15,192 nt of DNA from Rhizophlyctis rosea (lineage: Eukaryota > Chytridiomycota > Chytridiomycetes > Rhizophlyctidales > Rhizophlyctidaceae). Position 1 is the stretch's first letter. Each line of letters begins with the position of its first letter. The stretch covers positions 1 to 15,192 of the forward strand of contig JADGJC010000598.1 in the NCBI GenBank assembly GCA_027596075.1, read 5' to 3'. Shown here piece after piece: positions 1-8,414 of this stretch. The notes under the pieces were generated by a model, which had not been told where the DNA came from, did not search any database, and saw only the letters and a program-made list of their open reading frames with translations. The position numbers were made by a program, and so were the translations under genes.

Positions 1-912
1 GTATATATGTAAATAGTTGTATATGTCCAAAGTGAGGTTTGGTGGCTTTCCCTCGGCATGAGGATTTGGGGCTCCACTCAAGACACATATGACCCAGTGC
101 TACCAAATATCCCATAACTACACGACCCTCGGGACCGCCAGGGACAGTCTGGGGAAGGCTGTAATGTCGCCATGACTTCGTCATGAGGGTGGCAAGCCCC
201 TGCAAAGACAGAGCCAACCTCTTCCCCACGAAGGCAAAAGTATCAGAGTAATCGCTTCAATTGTATATAATATCATAATAATGTCATTCAATTCGTGCCA
301 TCCGACATGTTCGGCTGTTCTACCATAACGCGTATAGATTCGCTGTAGCGCACCTACTCCCTTCGGGTTTCTAGTCCCAAACTTCACCATCCGTGATCCT
401 CCTACCAGCAATTCCTCTTGATTCCCTCTTAGTTTATATACCTCGAGTCTGCATGTGCTGCCAACTCATTCTACTTCAACAACTATCCAAGTCCTTGTCG
501 GAAATTGTGGCCGCTTCTTCAATCCTACTCCAGTACCCGACCGTCGGTCAGAGCCACACTGTTGTATGCCTACCCACAGGCAGGCATGGTCATTCGGCCG
601 TGTGTGCTACCCTCGCAGGTTGACGCTAAGAGGGTTCTTTACACTTGGCCGGTGCGCGACCACCACTTGAGACAGAATTCAGTACCCTACAGTCGGAGTC
701 CATACGAGTCTTTTGTTGGAGGACCCTCACGTGAATGCGGAGGTGGTATTGAAGTTTCCTTCGCGTTGACAGACTCGTGCTGGAGGATGCTCAAGTTGGC
801 GGTCCGGCGAGTGGGTTCAATTCCCATCAAGGACATGTCATAGCGCCGTGCGCAGTGTGAACTTTCTTGAAGAGATGATTCTCTGATATTTGCCTCCACT
901 CTTCACCAGTAA
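1..912. other. Leading stretch with no supported gene
   Basis: Several short open frames overlap on both strands, none convincing. A 15-base hairpin (CATGAC, TTC, GTCATG) lies at 171-185. A minus-strand frame at 181-411 (RNPKGVGALQRIYTRYGRTA part) has some protein-like sense and sits next to A/T-rich, LTR-like text, so it may be a relic of a retroelement. I could not find paired terminal repeats, a primer-binding site or pol motifs. Confidence 0.3.
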
Positions 913-1176
913 AAGCCTTACCACGAAACCGTTCTCCGATTATCACCCAAGCCGTCAGCATCCAGCGCGGGGGTCCTGACGGATGCCCTCCCCATCACCC
1001 TCATCGGCATGAACCGCGCTCTCACGTGCCACTACATCGAGTTCGGCGCCGGTTGCGTCCTCATTGCTCTGGGCTTTCCTAAGCATCACAATACTGGGAG
1101 CCGTCTAAACTTTATGAAGTCGATCTCCCTGCAAGGCAAGAGAAGATTCTTCGAGAAGGAGGTTGGGGAGTACTGA
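913..1176 (+). pseudogene. Orphan coding-like segment, possible last exon or gene remnant
   Basis: The frame is open from after a TAA at 910-912 to TGA at 1174-1176. Its core from about 975 has strong C-ending codon bias and reads DALPITLIGMNRALTCHYIE, then FGAGCVLIALGFPK and a basic, acidic-ended tail EKEVGEY. The first ATG (1009) leaves only 55 residues, so this is more likely a 3' exon or a fragment of a decayed gene than a complete gene. AAG at 952 and CAG at 966 are possible acceptors. I do not recognise the family. Confidence 0.35.
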
Positions 1177-1395
1177 AAATCCGGCGCCACGAAACAGGAC
1201 CCCCCTATGAATGCCTTCACCTTCAAAGTAGATTTCTATGATTTTTTGGTTCGCGAGGTTCGTTGGAAAAGGGTCGGGTGGAGGACGAGTGAGAATGTAA
1301 TCAACAAATCACCTTCCATCCAATATGGTTGCGCGAGCATTCCAGTGCAACTCACCCCTTGCCTCCGCTCTCCTCCCTCAAATCATACCGCCAAT

Positions 1396-1512
1396 CTAAC
1401 GCTCTGCCAGCTCCTGCTCAAAATCCTTCAACTCATCCTCGTGACTCCACTCCGATGCTGTCAAACTTGCCTTAATAATACAGAAGCTGGCTGTTGCGGC
1501 ATCATCAGCTCG
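1396..1512 (-). CDS. Possible C-terminal exon, unknown protein
   Basis: This short minus-strand frame ends at TAG 1398-1396 and reads ASFCIIKASLTASEW followed by SHEDELKDFEQELAER. The acidic, helix-like ending has good codon sense. A branch-like TGTAAC/CTGAT and a CAACAG acceptor lie just upstream (near 1492-1515). It could be the last exon of the frame at 1790-2176, but I found no donor that joins the two in phase. Treat as a hint only. Confidence 0.22.
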   Translation of the reverse strand, partial: RADDAATASFCIIKASLTASEWSHEDELKDFEQELAER

Positions 1513-1789
1513 TTACAATACCGGACTTTCAGCAACTTTCCGCATAGCCACTACATGGTTCCAAATACCCCATCAGCGTCCATTCTTGAGAGTTCGTGGA
1601 GGTCCTGGACACACAAACGTAGCTGTACTATGCACAACTGTGCGCCGGATACGGAACTTTGAATTTGGTGATTATGTACATGCCACCACCTATCGCTTTT
1701 ACTTTTGAAATTAAACTCCTGTTGGTCCGGATAACTTCGCAAAGCCACGAAGCGGTAACGCCGAATGGGAAAGAACGAGGACTTCTACA

Positions 1790-2176
1790 CTAAAGTCTTG
1801 ACGTAGGAATCCTATTGGATGAGCTGTATGGTGGTGATGATGCTGCGACCGAACTATTTGTCTCTGCAGATTGATTCTGGCTGCGAGCTTCGGCGTCTTC
1901 CCTATCCAAACGCTGGGCAATTCGACGGACTTCGTCCCAATCGGTGAAGCACGGTTCGTCGGGTCCAGGAAGGGGTGTTTTCATCCACAGCTCGATATTT
2001 TTCACAATCCCTTCACGACTACCGAAATCACGGAGGAAGAGGGTGAGCTGCTCATCTGTATGGAAGCCCGTTTGGATTTTTTTGATGGTTTCTTCGTTGT
2101 ACACTAGACCGTGAAGGTAGGGAGAGTTTGGGGGCGGCAACCATGATGGGATTGCTTGCAGATTGGTGTTGGTCAT
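1790..2176 (-). CDS. Hypothetical protein, 128 residues, possibly partial
   Basis: An open frame starts at ATG 2176 (A at -3) and ends at TAG 1790. The product begins MTNTNLQAIPSWLPPPNSPY, has a mixed hydrophilic middle with WMKTPLPGPDEPCFTDWDEV, and a Ser/Asn-rich tail. No membrane segment, signal peptide or known domain is seen. Composition and codon choice look like real coding sequence. A TATAAATA on the minus strand lies about 97 bp upstream of the ATG. The low-complexity tail could be intron read-through, with the true C-terminus further left (see 1396-1512). I do not recognise the family. Confidence 0.5.
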   Translation of the reverse strand: MTNTNLQAIPSWLPPPNSPYLHGLVYNEETIKKIQTGFHTDEQLTLFLRDFGSREGIVKNIELWMKTPLPGPDEPCFTDWDEVRRIAQRLDREDAEARSQNQSAETNSSVAASSPPYSSSNRIPTSRL

Positions 2177-2272
2177 CGTTGGGGTTGATACAGACAGCAG
2201 GTATACGCAGGAGTGAGAAGTACCGTAACTGGCGTGACAAAATTTGGGGCGGGGGCAGTTTGGGCAGCTCGA

Positions 2273-2280
2273 TATTTATA
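2273..2280 (-). promoter_or_regulatory. TATA-like box before the 128-codon frame
   Basis: TATAAATA read on the minus strand, 97 bp from the ATG at 2176, with a GC-rich patch (GGGGCGGGGGC on +) between them near 2247-2257. The spacing suits a fungal core promoter. Confidence 0.35.
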
Positions 2281-2543
2281 CACTTTTCAGTTTTCAGTTT
2301 CTAGCTATTTTCTCCAACAACCCGCGCGTTGGACGCGTTTGTCTGAACTTGTGGCTTTGCGACTGTGCCCCAATCGCGACATAGGCCAAGCCCTTCGGGT
2401 AGGCACAGTGATCTGAGGCACTACCTAGGAGTCGGTTCTCCTTCCTTCGTTCAACTTTCACGCCAGTTCCGCTAAACATGCGGATCGTTACGTCTGGCCA
2501 ATGGACACTTAGTTGCACGTATTATTGTCCGGTAAGTTTCATT

Positions 2544-2570
2544 CATCCATCCATCCATCCATCCATCCAT
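2544..2570. repeat. CATC tetranucleotide microsatellite
   Basis: About 6.75 uninterrupted CATC units (GATG on the other strand), flanked by the related ATTCAT on both sides. It is expected to vary in length between strains. Confidence 0.9.
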
Positions 2571-2641
2571 TCATAGGACTCTGGATTCTTCGGATATCCG
2601 CATGTGTACATTGCTTTGATCCCTAACTTTGTCAATCCCTT

Positions 2642-3141
2642 CTACACAGGTAACCTTGGACATCCCTGTCGGTGCTCTTTGTCCCTCATGAAACGCTCCA
2701 TATCTTCAAGTCCCGCAGCACAACGCTTATTGATCCGCTGTAATGGGTCTATTCCTCTTGGTTTCCGATGCTTTAAAGTTGCGACCTGCCGAACAGTTTC
2801 TCGGAGCTGGCACATATCATCTCAATGCGAGATTGAGAGTGTAGACCACCAGACTTGGTTCTCACTTGAGTTCCTTGCCATTCTTTCGGGGATGGTACTT
2901 CGATCTGGCAGAGAGGGTTGGACAATAGTCCGACCCGTCGACCCTGCTGGTGAGAAGGGTCATTTGTTCCCTTCGGGGAATGAGGTTCATCTATCGGGAG
3001 GTATCTTCCAGCGGGCATTGGGTTTGCGTTTGTGTTGCGGGACTGCGGCGCCGAAAGGCGGCAGCGCTTGTATGTATCCTCGGCAACTTCCGTCTCATTT
3101 TTGATAAATTTCAATTCAGTTTCAATAGCACAAGGAGGCAT
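2642..3141 (-). CDS. Hypothetical two-exon gene, 139 residues (tentative)
   Basis: Exon 3141-2866 starts MPPCAIETELKFIKNETEVA and ends GTQ before a GTGAGA donor. After an 80-bp intron (2865-2786, ending TTCGGCAG), exon 2785-2642 continues as VATLKHRKPRGIDPLQRINK, then KRCAAGLEDMERFMRDKEHR, and stops at TAG 2644-2642. Both parts look coding in composition and join in phase 0. There is no known domain, membrane segment or signal peptide. The start is the first ATG after an in-frame TGA, but upstream exons are possible. A different acceptor (AG at 2738) would also keep the frame. No function is proposed. Confidence 0.35.
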
Positions 3142-3555
3142 GTCACCCAGAGGATTAACCAAGCCCGTGCCCGATCCACGTCACTTCTATGGGTGCGTAC
3201 GCTTTTGCTTTTCTACTGACAAGCTCTTGGGGCAGATGTTTTTTGGAGGGTGTTGAGGGTCTCAGGTAAGTTGTTCATTCTGCTACCCGTACATCTCGTT
3301 CTACTAATTGGGTCCCTTGCACGCCGCCTCCTCGTGGCGAGGCCTGGTAATCCGCTTTGGGATTACTTGGCAGGAGCGTGCCCTATTGTAAATAACATTC
3401 TCATGTACTGTCGATACTATATGATGTAATGTAATATAGACATCTTCAACCATTAATATGCTTTGTAATGACGGTTCACGTGGTATTCTATTGGTCTGAG
3501 CTCGAAACACAGAATAGGAAGACGCACGTGTTCGAGTGCGTCCCTTTCAAGCTGA
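3142..3555. other. Intergenic stretch and probable 3' UTR of the karyopherin gene
   Basis: No convincing coding frame. The minus strand downstream of the karyopherin stop has the stem-loop at 3521-3542 and then an A/T-rich part around 3390-3470 with repeated TATA/ATTA-type runs, where cleavage and polyadenylation could occur. No canonical AATAAA was identified with confidence. Confidence 0.4.
3521..3542 (-). other. Stem-loop just after the karyopherin stop codon
   Basis: Perfect 7-bp inverted repeat, GACGCAC and GTGCGTC, separated by 8 bases that start with GTG and so create a CACGTG core at 3525-3530. It lies 13 bases past the TAA at 3558-3556, within the expected 3' UTR. A structural or protein-binding role is only inferred. 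Confidence 0.4.
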
Positions 3556-6500
3556 TTATCGCAGATTATTGATAATGACGTTAGCGTAGTCCGCCTGCAA
3601 GGCCGTCAGCATGCTTTGGAACTGGTCAGTGTGGTGGACTTTCAGGGTATTGAGGAACTGGTAATAGAAGAAGTCAGCACATCTCTTTCATTTCTGGTGC
3701 TAAAGTAACAAGACGGATAACTCACCTCCAGCATCTCCGCCCTCGTAGCAGGCTTCAATTGATTCTCTGGCGGACCGAGAACTTGCGCAAAGATGTTCAA
3801 GAGTTGCGGCATGTTCTCCAAAAGCTGCAACGAGCAAAGCATAGAAGTGAACATCCTGATCAGTAAACTCAACGCAAAAGACAAAACGACAACCGCCAAC
3901 CCCACCAAAACTCACATAAGCATTGTTAACTCTCAACAGCGCGAACAAACACCGGTAAATAGGTTCATTCTCCTCGTAATCCCTCTTCAACGGCAACTGC
4001 TGCAGCAACGCCGGGAGAACGCGGTCCAAAGGAATGGCATCTGGCGACCGAAGGATCATCCGCGCAATAGCTCCACAGGCGTTATCCTTTGCATTCAATT
4101 CGGAGGGTGTTTCAATGAGTGGGCGGAGAAGTTGGAGGACTTGGACGTAGTAGCTGTCAAAGGGGAAACCCCACAGTAAGAAACATGCGATCACATAAGA
4201 ACCCACAAATCAAACTCCAAACACCCACCTAGTCAAATCACTCTGCGAATGGAACACCAAAGCCCCAACCGCAAACGCCGCATTAGCTCTAACCTCCTCA
4301 TCCTCATCCCCCAAAGCCTTCACAAACATCGGCATCAACTCCCCCGTAAACTTCGTCACCCCATTCCCAATCCCAACCGTCACATCCGCAAACGCTCCAA
4401 CCACCATATTCCGATCACTCGAACTCCGACTCTTCTTAAAGTACTTCGCAATCAAGGGCTGGAACCTCTCAAAGTACGGTACAAAGTCCCCACCCAACGC
4501 TCCCGCCATGGCAGCAACGAGATCAACAGCCGCTTCGATGAGGAGGGCGTCGAGTTCCGCTACGTCGTCGTCGTCTTCTTCGGAGGAGGAGGAGGCGTGG
4601 GGTGCATTGGGGTTGCGTGGGGAGTTCTTGAATGCGCCGGAGGTGCCGTCAGCGTCCATGTCGTCTTCGATGTCGGAGAGCTCGTCAATTTGGCAGAGGT
4701 GTTGTTGTTGGATGACTTTGAGGACGATGTTGGCGAGGGCGTCAAAGTGAGGGACGTCGACGAAGATGCAGGGTCCCATTTCTTTTATGCATTCCTTGAA
4801 TTCGTTGAATGTTTGTGCCACTACCAACCTGTCGGAGAAGGAAGAACGGCATGAGCTTATCATACACGTACCGGAAGAGATTTGCACTTTCTTAGCGACA
4901 CTCACCTATCAGTCTCCTCCTCCAACATCTTATTAACACCCCCCATAACCAACTTCGCAATATTCACCACATTCTCATGCACACCAACCCTAACGGGCAA
5001 CCCCGCAACCCAAGCCGGCGGACTCGCCATCTTATAAAAAGTCGCAAAATACAAAAACAAACTCCCAACACTACTCTTCCTAACCTCCTCATGATTATGA
5101 TCCAAAAATCCCATCAAAATATTCACCGTCGGCTCAACATACGGCAAAAACGGTCCCTTCGTCGCAGCAAAAATCTGTCCCAACGCATCAACCGCCGACT
5201 CCTTCTCGGCAGCAATGGCGTTATGGAGACTCATGAAGTTTTTGCCGTCGTCGTTTTCGTCGTCGTCACCTTCACCTGCGCCTCCGACGATGGGAGCGTC
5301 GAATTCGGCTTCATTGAGTTCGCAGGAGCGGATGAGTTGGGGTACGACGGCGTTGAGGTAGGGGCCGAATTCTTCTTCGAAGACGCGGGCCATGACGCCG
5401 AAGAAAATGTAGGTGCATTCGCGGAGGCGGTTGCTTTCGAGGTGGAGACCTTCGAAGGAAAGTTTCATGATTTCTGGAAGGTAGGGCTGAGTGTGGCACG
5501 CTGTGTTAGAAGTGCTGATCTATGCAGAACCGACATGCAACAAGTCTCACCCTGAAGACGTCCTTGCCCACAGCTTCCGCAACAGAGCTGATCGCGTCTG
5601 TTGCAATACCACGCATGTCCAAGTCGTCTTTTGACGCCGCCATCGCCATGAGGTGTTGCATCCGTGGCATGAGCTCGGCAAAGAAGGGTTTAAAATCCTG
5701 TTCGTCCACCGTCAATACCAAAGTTGAGGCAGAGGCCTCCGGAAAAGCGTCAACGACAACTCACATCACCCGACGCATTCGCCGCCGACCCAAGACAAGC
5801 AACCACACTCCCCCTAACCCTCGGATCCCCATTATCCAACAACCCAACAAGCTTCGTCATCAACGGCTGAAGATACTGCCCAATACTATCCCCCAACCCC
5901 GCCAAAATCGTATCAAGCGCCGTCGTAGCACTCTTCTGAATCTCATAATGCGGCTCACTCATCAACCCGAAAATCAACGGAACAAGCGTCGCATGATGCT
6001 CCCCAATCTCCTCCTCCAACTCTTCCGCCAACGAACTCAAACACAAACACCCAGCCTTCCGAACCATGGGCTCGGAATCTTGGAGGGCGCGAGAAACAAG
6101 GACGAGGAGGTCGTTGAGACGAGACCTCATATAATCCGCACACCCATCCACCAAAACCGCCACAGCCAACACGGCAGCCTTTCTAGCCCTCGGATCCGGA
6201 CTACCAAAATACTCCACAACGTATTTCATGGTAACCGGGAACACCTCCGTAGGCGCAAAACTCGTCGACATGGAGCTAATAACCTGCAACGCGACCTTCA
6301 CTGGCGAATCCTCGTCTTCCTCCTCATCCTCGGAAGCGATGGGAAACATGGCGGCAATAATCGGCGCGATGAGTTGGAGCTTTTGGATTTTGTTTTTATG
6401 GCAGACGGTGGCCCACATGAGGAAGGAGATGGACATTTGGCGGACGTTGCCGCCGTAGGATTTGTTGGAGCCCGTGCGGGTGAAGAAGTCGATTAGGGCC

Positions 6501-8018
6501 GGGAGTTGGGTTGTTACGACTGGTGCTTCCTAATGTTGCGGTTGATATGTTAACAATTGGATTCCACATCTAGGGGACTGTTCTAAGGCTGCGCAGCCCC
6601 TCATCCCCGAACAGGAAACCACAATCCGCAAACTCACCAAAACAAGCAAATTATCAAACACCTCAATCCCCTTCACAGCCCGATCCTCATCCCCAGAATC
6701 CAAACAATGCTGAATGACGCTCAACATCCCCGGAATCAAACTCCTGAACGTTTTCTACAGTACCCAGATCAAAATCATCAGTCAACCAATACATACATAC
6801 TAACAAAATCAACGCCGAAATGCTTAGAAGTACCCACAATATCACCCTTACTCTCCACATCCAAAAAGTCCGCCACCCTTCCCAACGCTCTCAACGTATT
6901 AACACGGACTTCAGCACTCTCGGGATCAACCAGCGTCCGACTGAACAGTTGGAGCAGCTGCGGGAGGTGTTCGTCGAGCATGTCGCCTACGACGTCGAAG
7001 AGGGTGAAGAGGACGTAGACTCCAATCTGAAGAAAAGGGGGGTTAGGATTTTTAGTTTGTTTGTTTACATTTTTCTAATGGGGTGGTGTGAAGACGGACC
7101 TCACGATGCGAAGCAGTAGCGCTCACACAACAATTTGAGAGGAAACCCAAGAGTTCTGGCCATCGCTCCGCTTCGAGTTCTTTTGCGGCAATTTCGGATA
7201 TGACGCGGGATTGGGCGTGGCGGGTTGCGTTTCTGTTGGGGTCCCAACATGCCATTAGATGCTCCGCTTGAGTACCAACCAAAGACAACAGTTCTGAAAC
7301 ATACTCAGGCTCCAAAACAATAACCTCCAACAACCGCCTCTTGATCCCCTCCCTCGTCCCAGCATCCACCTTCTCCCACTTATCCGTCTCGGACCCAAAA
7401 GCGCCTTCCTTGACTTGTTTCCGCAACTCGACGGCTGAGAGGTTGCGTACCTGAGATGAGCCAAATCTCAATTTCAGTTCTTTCTCAACCGATTTTTGAG
7501 AAAAAGCATAAAGGAATAGTGGGAAGCATTTTCCACACACACGCGCGCGCAACATACCGCAGCATCAGGATGCCGTAACGCAATATCGGCCAAGGCGGGT
7601 ATGCATTGGGGTTGGGTGTAGTATCTTTGTTCGAGGGCTGTTGAGGCCTGGAAGTAGTTTTGTTTTAAATTCGGGTCAACCTTCATGGATACCTCCATAT
7701 GCCGAAAAAGGTGTTGAAAAGCCTGAGCCCCTTTCCCTGTACGCTCTTCATATGGAAGTGCTGACTGAGCAGGATAACACCCCTCGACACCCCTCCACCG
7801 ACCCCAAAAAACCGAGAAATAACACACAACGAACTAGAAACGCCAAGACACATACAGCCTGCGCAGAAACACCACCCAAAACCTGCTTCAAAAGCTCCTC
7901 CAGCTCCGCGACGTATTGCTGTTTGAAATATAAAGGGGGTTGCGTTAACTCAAGTTATTGCAGAGTAGACGCAGCACCCTCAGCTGCACAACCAAAATCT
8001 CCCGTCTGTTACCTCCAT
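3556..8018 (-). CDS. KAP123: Karyopherin-beta nuclear import receptor, KAP123/importin-4 family, 14 exons
   Basis: HEAT-repeat import receptor; family members bind FG-nucleoporins and RanGTP and carry ribosomal proteins and histones H3/H4 into the nucleus. Exons read on the minus strand: 8018-8013, 7918-7856, 7680-7558, 7450-7305, 7232-7100, 7026-6838, 6754-6638, 6529-5765, 5697-5551, 5486-4906, 4828-4229, 4153-3916, 3824-3726, 3657-3556. They join in frame to 1,102 residues; yeast Kap123 is about 1,113. Family landmarks seen: N-terminal VRNLSAVELRKQV, NATRHAQSRVISEIAAKELE, PDPRARKAAVLAVAVLVDG and acidic loops near residues 326-335, 634-645 and 807-846. Exon 1 codes only Met-Glu before a GTAACA donor. 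The 3' splice site of exon 3 is least certain: AG at 7681 is used here and AG a few bases upstream is possible. The exon 5 donor is a weak GTCCGT. The family call is firm; cargo range is inferred from homologues. Confidence 0.95.
7233..7304 (-). other. 72-bp intron of the karyopherin gene that keeps frame and has no stop
   Basis: The intron begins GTATGT after CCTGA and ends CCCCAACAG. It is 24 codons long with no in-frame stop, so a naive reading runs straight through it. Removing it joins Glu-Pro-Glu to Asn-Ala-Thr-Arg-His, restoring the spacing of the Kap123 family at this point (yeast has EPKENVRHSNARV). Third-position composition also resets from G/T-rich to C/A-rich exactly across it, as at other introns of this gene. 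CTAAT near the 3' end is a plausible branch site. Confidence 0.85.
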
Positions 8019-8414
8019 CGTTCCCGGACTTGACAACATAGGGGCTTTGTTGAAAGAAGAGCTCAACCCTGTTTAATTCTCAGAGGGCTTTCGTGTGAGC
8101 AACGTGAGGGGATGAGCACAACGGTGAAAATGTTTGCCAGCAGCTGTCAAACGCAGCAGCACCAAAAAGCAGTCGGACAAAAAATTAAATTTAGACACGC
8201 GCCTCAGCCACAGGGGTCCATCTAACCAAAAAAGTCCATACAGCAACAAAAGCACGCCAGGGTTCAAAAGGACCCTGAATCTACTTCAGACATAAAGCAC
8301 ACGGTATGGAAATCCTCCTTCAATTGCACAACAAATTTAGATACAAACAAATAAGCATGCAACGACTATCCCTCCCACCCATCACCCACCACAAAACCCC
8401 CCCACAACAACAAA
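8019..8414. promoter_or_regulatory. 396-bp spacer: DOA1 3' end and KAP123 promoter
   Basis: Both flanking genes read leftward, so this spacer must hold the 3' UTR of DOA1 and the promoter and 5' UTR of KAP123. No TATA box is visible before the KAP123 start. Two stress-element-like AGGGG cores lie near 8108 and 8211 (+). A 6-bp inverted repeat, CAGGGT at 8258-8263 and ACCCTG at 8272-8277, sits near the middle. No coding frame is convincing. Confidence 0.5.

Larger units (their letters stand above)
2177..2641. other. Spacer between the two tentative minus-strand genes
   Basis: It holds the CATC microsatellite, the TATA-like box, a GC-rich patch near 2247-2257 and one ACGCGT core at 2333-2338. 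A plus-strand GTAAGT at 2531 and a CTACACAG ending at 2650 form a donor/acceptor-like pair, but the reading frame they would join is only about 31 codons long. No supported gene. Confidence 0.35.

Noticed and set aside
1..420. LTR retrotransposon end
   Set aside because: A/T-rich text and a protein-like fragment are suggestive, but no paired terminal repeats, target duplication, primer-binding site or pol motif could be found in the window.
800..840. tRNA-like T arm (GTGGG, TTCAATT, CCCAT) with a B-box-like sequence
   Set aside because: No matching acceptor strand, D arm or anticodon arm could be folded at the right distance, even allowing an intron or a long variable arm.
1207..1662. Plus-strand open frame of 151 codons
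   Set aside because: Composition is Leu/Ser/Cys-rich without protein-like pattern, and the same bases read better in pieces in other frames. No domain or conserved motif.
2478..2700. Plus-strand mini gene using GTAAGT at 2531 and CTACACAG ending at 2650
   Set aside because: The splice-like pair is neat, but the product would be about 31 residues with no features, and the minus strand shows better coding sense over the second part.
5737..5764. 28-bp intron in KAP123 ending at CCGGAG
   Set aside because: Too short for any intron here; the alternative ending at 5698 gives 67 bp, a CAG acceptor and a join matching the family (ASGD to DFKPFF).
5522..6496. Plus-strand open frame of 324 codons, and similar ones at 4249-4854 and 4977-5555
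   Set aside because: They lie antisense to KAP123 exons, cross its introns, and read as low-complexity Arg/Pro/Asn-rich strings. They arise because the sense strand rarely uses codons whose complement is a stop.
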